Shown: positions 55,779 through 64,000 of the stretch, in pieces
How positions within the stretch are numbered: the first letter of the stretch is position 1
Layout of the letters: each line of letters starts with the position of its first letter
DNA from: Rhizoclosmatium globosum
Lineage: Eukaryota > Chytridiomycota > Chytridiomycetes > Chytridiales > Chytriomycetaceae
Length of the DNA stretch: 64,000 bases
Direction of reading: 5' to 3'
Assembly (NCBI GenBank): GCA_002104985.1
Contig: MCGO01000059.1
Location: forward strand, 207,401 to 271,400
The notes under the pieces: generated by a model
Databases searched by the model: none
Told to the model about the DNA's origin: nothing
What the model saw: only the letters and a program-made list of their open reading frames with translations
Program-made: the position numbers and the translations under genes

Positions 55779-57080
55779 TCAAATCACATTCCTCCACGCC
55801 AAGCTACAAAGTACAGGATTATTACACAGCCACAGACAATTCCAGAAACAAACCTCTTTCAATGTCCTGTCAGTCATGGCATAGCCCCCTACTTCTATCA
55901 AATCCATAAATTGAATCAACTCCTTCTGAAAAACCGCCTTTACAAGGTTAAGATCAGAATCATTTCTCGACCATTCCGTTTGCAGACACTCGAAAAATCC
56001 ATCCAGATCACTGAAACTTGGGCGCTCTGCCAGAAGAGATTAATATATGAGCAGTGTTTAGTTACCTCGAAAGTTGGTTACCAGTAATTCTACGCTTCCA
56101 GATCCAGCAATCGAATACAGCAGCGAATCTAAAGGCACTTCAGTTCCTGGAACTCCATTTTCAAGAATCGATATGCAAAGTTGACATCCAGGCTTTGACA
56201 CAACCGGCATTCTGGCACTCGAAATTAAAAACGAACACGAATGCGCGTCTGAGTAGTTGAGAGTGTTGGATAACGGGTGCAATGTACCATCGTCGCTTGA
56301 TTTAAAGAATCTGACAGTGTTTATACGTCGGATGGAATTCGACAAGTGGGACAATGTGGCTGGGTTGGAATCAACTTTCACGACAACCACCCTCTTTTCG
56401 GCAAAGAGTCTTGACAACAAAGGAAGCATGTCCGAATAGGCTTCAATAAACTGACCAATGAGCTCATTGATATCTGATGGTGTTGCGATACCGACCACTT
56501 TCACGATATTCCTGAGTTCTGCAGCAGAATTCAATAATCTCTGTCGAGTCAAAAGAATAGAAAGATTTCGTTCAAGATTTGCCAATTTTGACGTAAACTT
56601 GGTCGGGTCGGAACTGAATTCGAAGACTGCATATTCAGGATATGCCATATTGAGCAATTCATTGTCGGAAGTCTGAACTGTTTCAAAATCAGAGAAAGGT
56701 TGCTGACAATAAGCCTCGAGCCATATTTTTGAAGGTGAAACAGAAGAGATTTTGGGACTGGTGATGTTCAAGTGTCTGTTTTCAGGTATACGCAGAAGAC
56801 AGTCAATTTCAATCTCACCAAACGAGAAGGAAACTGAGGCGTGATTGGTAAGCTTAAGAAACAGATTGGAGGCAAGCGCAGTACCGTTGATGCATGGATT
56901 CCCTGGCAGTTTGTCCCAGCCACACGCACGCAGAGCTGCCTCTGCTCCAACAAAGGCCTCTGGTTCCAATGAATGAAAGAAGCGTCTTTCAGTTTGTTCA
57001 CAGTGGCGTTGATGCACCCCAATACGACCTAGCTGCTCTATGATCGCCTCGCTGCATTGGTCCTCATACTTCATCATCAA
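55779..57080 (-). CDS. Unknown subtelomeric protein
   Basis: Minus-strand exons 57080-56066 and 56026-55779 (39-nt intron, GTAACT...GCAG) give 420 residues. Two further methionines follow the first directly. No TM, no known domain. Visible stretches include ERRFFHSLEPEAFVGAEAAL, LPGNPCINGTALASN, a central helix (LERNLSILLTRQRLLNSAAE) and IVKVVGIATPSDINELIGQF. A strand-helix pattern around RVVVVKVDSNPATLSHLSNS looks globular. It stands between the coiled-coil gene and the Crinkler-type pair, divergent from the latter. The protein could be a host-interaction or selfish subtelomeric product, but nothing in the sequence proves it. Confidence 0.65.
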
Positions 57081-57348
57081 AAGTAGATCGAGTTAAAAAA
57101 ATAAATAAATTCGGCACTCTTTGCTGTAGGACAAGTTTCCGACTAGGGCTATATCAGCGAACTTTTGCTGAATTGGATTCAAGGAAATCGCTTCACCTCC
57201 ATACTCATCTAAATCGTTAAGATTGCAAAACTGTACGGTTCCGTAAGAGTAATCGTTTCCACATTCTATTTATTACCTTATTCAATTTCCTTCTTCCTTC
57301 TCTCTTCTCTTTCTTTTTCTCTTATTTCTTTGGAAGAAAGGGAAGGAG

Positions 57349-59564
57349 ATGACCACAACGACTGTAGTCTTCTGCGTGCTTTCCACTGACCCGAACCTGA
57401 CAGCCTTCCCCGTTGAAGTTAATGTTGACGTGACCGACCGGTTCACTGTTGTATCGTTTAAAGAGGCCGTTTACGCAAGTCGAATGTCGCGACTGGCGGG
57501 CGTCAGAGCTTCGGATCTCACACTTGTCCGAATGAGCAGCGGAAGTGTCGGTGGTTTGTTGCCGGAAGAACTCGCGGAAGAACTCGCGGAAGAACTCGGG
57601 GCTTCGCAGGAAGGGCTCAGTCTGACTCTGGATCAATTCGGACTGAATCCCGAGGACAAAGTGGACTGCGATTCTGTCTTTTCCCCCGCACGTGGAGCCT
57701 ATAAAAACAGAGATGGCTTGCTGTTCAAGGTTGGTTTGTTGTGTCAAATCAAATACGAAATTGTTAATTGATTACTGAAGGTTATGAATTCTATGGAACT
57801 TGTATCCATGTATACAAGGAATCTTCCACCGAGGCGCCACCATGTGTTGATTCTGCTTCCAATCAAGGCAAGTGCGTGTTATTCCTCATGTTTTGATACC
57901 TAACCCGTATCTCTTGCGCAGCTCCTCAACGTTCTCTGGTTGCATCAATTGGGCGAACGTACTTATTCAAACAATTGCACTCATTGGAACTCTCTGACCA
58001 AGGCATTGACTACCGTTCTCCGCTCATTTTGTCACGCGATTCTGTTACAACAAGTATTATCAAAGACTACTGGAATGCTAGTCCGGTTATCTTATTCAAA
58101 AGCACTCCCATGACGGGTAAATCCTCAATGGCAACACTCTTGGCTCACAGATTGAATAACGACCTTCGTGATTCCAACACAAATGTGATCATCATCAAGT
58201 TTTCTGTGGCCCAACTTTGTATAAATGACTGCAACTGGCGATTTCAGGAATCATTTGATTCTTTGTTTGATTTTACTTGGGCCACCCTTCTTGATGCTGC
58301 CCTCGCTGGAGTCAAAGTATTCCTCATTATTGATGACGCTCATGTGATGTATTCCGAAAAAGTTAATCCATGGTCGTCTACTCACCCTTGCCAACAATTT
58401 TGGACTGTCATCAGGGCGATTGGCTCTTACAACAACTGTATCAGAATCGCAATGTTTTCAGCCTATGGATTCAAATCTCTTGAATCAGTGCCTCCTGTTG
58501 AGTTGCCCAGAAACGCGATTTTCATGCTTACTGGTCTGACTGACGACGAAGTGAAGGAGTACTTTACGAAAAACTATTCATGTTTCCAAGCATTGGTAAC
58601 ACTTTTCATATCTGTCTTGCCTTGGTCCTAAACTTGTCCTCAAAAATATCAACAGAACACAGAAGAAACGAACCTTGTCGCATTAAACCTCGGAATTCTC
58701 GTTGGAAATCACATTGGACTCTTATATGCTGCAGTTTCAGAGCTGAACACATTGAACACAGCTCAAGCATCTCTATGTGGCAGCCAACTGACTGGAATCG
58801 ATCTAGTATCTGCTATTTGGAGTGAAAATATGTATGCCATCCTCAAAGAAACTCGAGCAGTCAATTTTCTCAAGAATTGCGGTATTCGGAACCTGCGGGA
58901 TGCTCTTGTTGAAAACAGGAATCTCGCTGTATTCGTGAGGCAGGGAGTTCTTGTCGAGCATTCAAACCGATTCGGCTTCAGCTCGAACATTATATTCCGG
59001 TTTTTCATGGAATTGCTGTATGGCCAGAACAAGATGCGTTCGTTGGTCAAGCTTCGTGACGTGAACGAAATGGTCGAGCTTGCGCTTGGTGCCGTGAATT
59101 ACGAAATTCTGCGAAGCGCTTATACGCAAAGTGGGGGAAGAGAGGTAGTTATGAGGCGAGTATTGCAGATGGAGTTGTACAAGGCCTTTGAACTCGTTAC
59201 TCCAGCCACGTTCTCTATATCACCGGATATTGGTAAATGGTTCGGGGATACTGGATTATTTGATTTTGCTATTCATGCTGATGGAAGTATCGTCTTCTGG
59301 GGAATTGAGCTGTGTTGTAAGAGACGGGAGTTGGAAAGGCGCTTGGGTGAATTGGGGGTAGGAACAGAGCGCGGAATTATATCACAAAGCTCTGCCAACG
59401 GCTGTGTGATTGATTTTCGCGAACGAAGGAGCGGGCAAGACTGGCAGATGGACGATATAGACATGAGTGAAAGGCTTATGATCGTAATGCACGATTCTGA
59501 TTTTTCAAATGTCGTGGTTCACCACTTTCTTCAGGGAGTTAAGGTGATTCGCAAAGTCGTCTGA
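57349..59564 (+). CDS. Crinkler-type protein 1: ubiquitin-like header, P-loop NTPase, nuclease-like C-terminus
   Basis: Exons 57349-57729, 57781-57871, 57922-58595 and 58656-59564 give 684 residues. The header (VFCVLSTDPNLTAFPVEV, FKEAVYASR) ends in RRHHVLILLPIK, a match to the HVLVxxP hinge of CRN effectors. Then comes a P-loop (STPMTGKSSMATLL), a Walker B-like VFLIIDDAHV and helical ATPase-type sequence. The C-terminus has FDFAIHADGSIVFWGIEL followed by CCKRREL, compatible with a PD-(D/E)xK (REase) nuclease fold. This order is the one described for Crinkler-RHS-type effectors. No secretion signal is visible. A pyrimidine-rich tract precedes the start. Possible roles are a host-directed effector or a genome-conflict protein. 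Confidence 0.8.
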
Positions 59565-59781
59565 TTGCTTTAATTATTCTCTTTCTCAACGCAATAAAAA
59601 ACAAAAGTAACGACAATAACATCCAATGCTTATTACTCAATGACGTGGGTAATGTGCCAAGTTGTTCCTCAGCCAGCGACGAACATCCTCGCTTCGGCTG
59701 ACGAAATGCGAACTTCAGATCGTGTTGGATATATGATTTGTGAATCACATGTGTCCATTTACGCTTATTAAATTTGTTATA

Positions 59782-62324
59782 ATGCTGTCGCAAATCTCTT
59801 GTGTGTTTGGCCACAACACCACTATTGGATTTTCAGTTTTGATCGACATCGCCAATTCTACTGTGCAACAACTCAAAGATGCAATTGCGGTAAAGAAAGG
59901 GTTATCTGGTACTGTGGAACTCTTGCTTGTGCGGATCTGCTCTGATGATGGTGGTGGGATGACCCTGAGTCAGCTGATGCAACACAGTGACTTGCTTCGA
60001 GCCGAGGCGTACGAATACAATCCTGAGAATGTGGAGGAAAACGTTTCAATGTTCAAAGATGGTCTTGGATTCTGTGTGAAGAAAGATCGGTTTACCTTCA
60101 AGGTTGGTTTGACATCGTCCTTCCTTTCGCTGACGACAACACACAGGCTATGAGTTTCATGGAAAACTTGAATGTTTTTCTTTCTCACCTTACCGCACGA
60201 CAATACCATGTGCTGGTTCTAGTTCTGGTCCCTATTGATGAAATGATGTCAGAAACAGCCTACCTAAATTCCAAAGAGAAGGAGGCAAAGATACAGGAGT
60301 TGGAAGCCAAAATTAAAGTAACACAAAGCAAAGTAGCCACTGCAGCTGCCTCCACTCAAAAGAAACTAGACATTATTATCAGAAATATAGGTGAAATCAG
60401 AAGCAAAAATGTACAACAGGCACTCGAAACCTTCTCAATTGTGGCAAAGCTGATTGTAGAAGACAGTTGTGTTATGAACATAATGACGCAACTTGACAGA
60501 ATTGAAAAGGAGCAACAAAAACCAACTCCTTTTGTATTCTTGGAAGGTTCTTCTGGAAGTGGAAAGACACAGACAGCATTTGCTCTTATTCATGCCCTCA
60601 CCCTGGAAACAAGACCATGCTTCTACTTTCTCTATTCAAAAGTAACAGAAATATCCCAAAGTATTTATCAATGTGTCTGGAATATCTCATCACTTTTCAG
60701 TGAATGTGTGTCAAAAGACTTTGATAATCCCAGTCGGCTTAAATCTCTGAGTTGTTCTTCTCTTGAGTCCATGGAGTTGTATATCTTTGGCTTTGTTCAT
60801 CTCTTGTTGACACAGTTCCTTGTCATTGGCACACTTGAATTTAAACCTGTTGAAGTGAAAGTATTACCAATACTTGGATCCAAACTTCAAGAATATATAA
60901 GCAACATGAAATTTGTTCCAACAATAATCATTGATGAATGTAATTTTGGTTCTGGAGATGATGGTCAATTAAGGTTCCGGCTTGTCCAAAATGCGCTGCG
61001 CTGTCTATATATCCGTCTTGTATTGCTTGGAACAGACAGCCGAGTAGCTGATTTATTTGACTCTGGAGAAGAATCTAGCCGTGATGGGCTTGAATCTAAT
61101 TGGTGCACAATATTTGCTCAGTTTCCAAAAGTCAGCCTGCCTTTCTTGGAACTTGAGAAATACTGTATATCAGAGTCACTCACTTACATAATTGTCAACT
61201 CAAGACCTTGGTTTGCAGTTCTTGCCATGGAGTTCTTGAAGGAAAATGCTGATACTGAACTCTGTATTGCCATGGTCAATAAGATGATATCTTACATCTA
61301 TTTTGCAATAATAACTCAAAAACACACATTGCACAGTACAGTTGGGAGACTGGGTCAACTTTGCATGTTTCTGGGGACATCTCTTGTAGAATTTGGAGGC
61401 TCTGCTCTGATTTACTCCCATTTTGCACAATTGTCAGCAACTGCACCTGTGCATCTTATGACAAATGGAAATCTCAAAGGAACAGCATCACCATGGTGTC
61501 CCAAAGTACTCTTTCCTGATGTCAGTGAGGATGTATTGTTGTTCTTGAGTTTAATGGGAACAGCTGAATCCCCTGCCTTTGTGTTAAATGGTCGTCAAGT
61601 TCCATTTTACTATTACTATAAATCTTTGATGAAAGATTTTTTGTTAAGGTCAAAACAGATTGATCTCAATAATGCTGGTCAAAATGGGAATGAAAGGAAT
61701 GAGTTTGAAGTTGTGTTGTCAATTTGTATGTGTCTTGCTTCACATTGCAAGGGTTTGGGGGATGGTGTACCCTCAGTTATCTTCATTCAAAATTTCTTGT
61801 GCCAATTATCAGACAATCTTGATTTTGGACCCTTGAATGACTGTGTGACAGACAGAACTTTTTGTCTTCTAGAAAAGTCACTGAAAGACTTTGTAGTCCC
61901 CTTTACTTCAATTGGCTTTGACTGGCCTTTTCAAATGAGGAATAGTATGGGTGTATTTGGCAGGCTAGATTGTGCCAAAAATGCAGATGGTGTTGGCATC
62001 ACTTCAAATTTTGGACTCAGTGGTGAGTGTAAAGGTCACTTATCAAACATTGATTTAGACATAATGATCAATGTGTTGAATCGTGTTCCAAATGACTCAA
62101 CTTTGCACATTGTGTTAGTAAGGTCTTTGCAACCAGTCTATTTTTCAGGAAAAACACGTAAAACATTTAAAACTTCAGTTAAAGCCAATGTCCAGAAAAA
62201 GTTTTGCTTTCTTCAAGTGAATGCATTGGAAAGACCCTTCAAATTTACGCCAATTCAAGGAATTGAATCTGCAACCCATCCTGCTGGTGTTGTATTATTC
62301 ATTGAACAGAAGAAAAAGGGGTAG
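59782..62324 (+). CDS. Crinkler-type protein 2: header, P-loop NTPase, ECK nuclease-like C-terminus
   Basis: Exons 59782-60102 and 60147-62324 give 832 residues. The header (GFSVLIDIANSTVQQLKDAI) is spliced at the same place as in the previous gene and ends in ARQYHVLVLVLVPIDE, the HVLV-P hinge. A coiled coil of about 45 residues (SKEKEAKIQELEAKIKVTQS) links to a P-loop FLEGSSGSGKTQTAFAL and Walker B PTIIIDECNFG. Near the C-terminus GVGITSNFGLSGECKGHLSN gives a strand-turn-strand with ECK, as in PD-(D/E)xK nucleases. The long second exon uses A/T-ending codons and ACA/CAA much more than core genes. I chose the ATG at 59782 because it places the header as in known CRNs; 59740 is also in frame. 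Confidence 0.8.
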
Positions 62325-62523
62325 AGCCACAGCAAATCCATCCCCGAGAATTCCTTGACGATTTCAAGAATTTCTGAGGTTTCTGCAAGTATTTCTGAAT
62401 TTTTCCGCGCAATAAACAGAATATAATTGTCCATTGATGACTGTATTGTTGTTGTAGTTGTTTAGAAGACATTGTTTCATTGTTGCTATTTAAAATTAGA
62501 GGAGTGTTCAACAATTACAGTAT

Positions 62524-62757
62524 TTAATCTTCGTATAACTCACTAACATCATCAATTACTATCAAGTCATTCACCTTAAATTTCCACACTTTCAATTTGC
62601 GTTGAAATGCATCTCCCGCGTCAATAATAAACACCCTGTCTTCCTTTTCCTCCGAATATTTCAACCACTGCACACTTCCTCCTTCCTTCTTTGTTTTCTC
62701 CAACATTTCTTTTGGCTTCTCATACAGTAGCCATGAGTTAGGGTTAGGATTAGGCTT
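62524..62757 (-). pseudogene. 3' remnant of a gene cut at interstitial telomere repeats
   Basis: On the minus strand an open frame runs from telomere-like repeats (read as PNPNPN) through SWLLYEKPKEMLEKTKKEGG and VFIIDAGDAFQRKLKVWKFK to a stop at 62524. It has normal coding texture but no start, and the family is not recognised. It looks like the last exon of a gene whose upstream part was lost where TTAGGG-type DNA and the retrotransposon fragment were added. Confidence 0.4.
62738..62754 (+). repeat. Interstitial telomere-type repeat
   Basis: TTAGGGTTAGGATTAGG, three units in the same orientation as the terminal array 1.1 kb further right. It directly precedes the retrotransposon fragment. 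Confidence 0.75.
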
Positions 62758-62760
62758 GCC

Positions 62761-63486
62761 ATGCAGAACTCACTCTGGAACCATCCAGAAATCAACAAGC
62801 CCCACCCGCAACTGCAACGTGCACCTCTTGCAGTCCAAGCAACACGACCTCTGCCTCTCCTAGAAAAGCAGAAACTGAAGAAGCAAGCAATTGTGGACTT
62901 GGCTGATCCAAAACCTGGGGGAGTTGGGGATGCAATTGAAGTTACCATGTCTGATCGAGTCAGGCCCTTTCTGCAGCCCAAATCTGGAATTTCAAGAGAA
63001 GACCGGTGGCTCTTACTTCAGTGGACTCTAGGCGCAGTGACTCGTCATGAAGAATGCAAAAAATGTACTGATATGCTTACCAGGGCCCATGCTGCTACAT
63101 GTTCTGGTGCTGACCTGTTGCTCAAGACTCTCCATGAAGACGTTCCACCACCACTCTGCAGGAGACACACTCGTATCGATGCTGTTCTGAACAAGTACCG
63201 CTCTGTTGCTCCAAGTAAATCCACGGCCTATTCAAGCTGTCTGATTGCCATCAAGCTGATTCTCACCAAGTGCCGAGGACTGCGCAGACGCCAAGAGGAT
63301 GGCTACTGGACCAACCAAGACCAGTCTGACAACGAGGAGCCACCACCAAGACCAGCTGCACCGCCACCGCCAAGATCTGCTGCTTCCATGATTCGCTCAG
63401 CAAGAAGTGCCAGGCTGGCCCAAGAAAGAAACAGACCGCGTGGGAGACCACCAAACCGCCCCAGGGATGTAGGAGGAGAAGGATGA
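62761..63486 (+). mobile_element. 5'-truncated non-LTR retrotransposon (LINE) tail
   Basis: An open frame of 241 residues with DRWLLLQWTLGAVTRHEECK and a CX2CX8HX4C zinc knuckle (ECKKCTDMLTRAHAATC). Such a knuckle near the C-terminus is typical of non-LTR retrotransposon polyproteins after the reverse transcriptase. The end is Pro/Arg-rich (EEPPPRPAAPPPPRSA, RNRPRGRPPNRPRD). The reverse transcriptase itself is absent, as in usual 5' truncation. The frame is open back into the telomere-type repeat. G/C-ending codons set it apart from the AT-rich Crinkler gene next door. A host gene for a zinc-binding protein is a weaker alternative. Confidence 0.5.
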
Positions 63487-63875
63487 GTTGCAGGGAGGAT
63501 GTGTATTGGATATATTAGACAGGATGAGTTGATGTGTGTGTGTAATCATGATTGGAAGTGAAGTTATGGGATATGAATTATATTGAATTGGTTGAACATG
63601 CGTGAATAAACTGCCATTGATACCGTTAGGATTAAGGTTTAAGATTTAGGGTTCTATACTGTTGGATTAAAAAGAGTTTGTAACGTCAGACCAAGAGAGG
63701 AAAAATGAGTGAAACCCAAAGGTGAGTATGAGTCTGCTTGAGTTGTGTGTATCTCGAAACGGAGAGAGTTGTACATCAGGATGCAACTTATGATCCGACA
63801 AAGATTTTGGATGCCTGAGTGGGCTGAAGGGGTCGGGGTTATGCCAAGGGGGGTTTCTCTGTATTTGGTGATGGT
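63487..63875. other. Subtelomeric sequence
   Basis: About 390 bases without a gene. It has a short TG run near 63530 and degenerate telomere-like motifs near 63626-63653 (TTAGGATTAAGG, TTTAGGGTT). It probably includes the 3' UTR of the element before it. Confidence 0.5.
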
Positions 63876-64000
63876 GGGTTAGGGTTAGGGTTAGGGTTAG
63901 GATTAGGGTTTAGGGTTAGGGTTAGGGTTAGGGTTAGGGTTAGGTTAGGGTAGGGTTAGGGTTAGGGTTAGGGTTAGGGTTAGGGTTTTAGGGTTAGGTT
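63876..64000 (+). repeat. Telomere, (TTAGGG)n with variant units
   Basis: About 20 units of TTAGGG to the end of the window, with variants TTAGGA, TTTAGGG, TTAGG and TAGGG. The G-rich strand runs 5' to 3' toward the right, the direction required at a right chromosome end. The variants lie at both ends of the array, not only in the inner part. Confidence 0.95.

Noticed and set aside
1..64000. tRNA, rRNA or CRISPR features
   Set aside because: No T-loop GTTCGAATC pattern with a matching acceptor stem, no rRNA blocks, no spaced direct repeats seen by eye.

Overview
The window reads as a chromosome arm end from a zoosporic (flagellated) fungus, most likely a chytrid. The genes are fungal in style: short GT-AG introns of about 45-75 nt, a fungal GT34 glycosyltransferase, an ATG1 kinase and ribosomal protein L7. 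A complete CFAP300 gene, a cilia and flagella factor, is also present, and two Crinkler-type proteins of the kind described in oomycetes and chytrids lie near the right end. The right end runs into a TTAGGG array oriented as a right-hand telomere. Most exon joins given here were chosen because they keep the frame and use GT-AG sites; they are predictions, not transcript data.

Layout. 1-1686: 3' part of an ABCA-type transporter. 1822-5412: two tandem AhpD-like genes, both frameshifted. 5532-7530: two tandem REEP/Yop1-type ER membrane genes, the first frameshifted. 7608-13968, minus strand: an SH3 single-pass membrane protein, an F-box/LRR protein, a second Cys-rich single-pass membrane protein and a GT34 glycosyltransferase. 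14337-19398: full ABCC transporter. 19514-22221: a 2OG-Fe(II) oxygenase-like protein and an orphan of unlike composition. 22394-25591: two 7TM paralogues with CFAP300 between them. 25607-30185: long LRR/coiled-coil protein resembling XRRA1. 30371-34691, minus strand: two unknown proteins and RPL7, whose second intron carries a C/D box snoRNA.

35165-42834: an N-terminally acylatable NDK-domain protein, two tandem zinc alcohol dehydrogenases, and a 1110-residue acylatable repeat protein. The NDK protein and the repeat protein share the start MGCGxSK and the repeat SKQxSAVP. 43154-47152, minus: ATG1. 47392-55591: a 2449-residue coiled-coil protein with a C-terminal membrane anchor, diverging from ATG1.

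From about 55.8 kb the sequence is subtelomeric: an orphan gene, two Crinkler-type NTPase-nuclease proteins, a gene remnant ending at a short interstitial telomere repeat, a truncated non-LTR retrotransposon tail, and the telomere.

Common threads are recent tandem duplication (AhpD-like, REEP, 7TM, ADH, Crinkler), flagellar or membrane biology, and several one-base breaks in otherwise conserved frames. Some of those breaks may be assembly errors.
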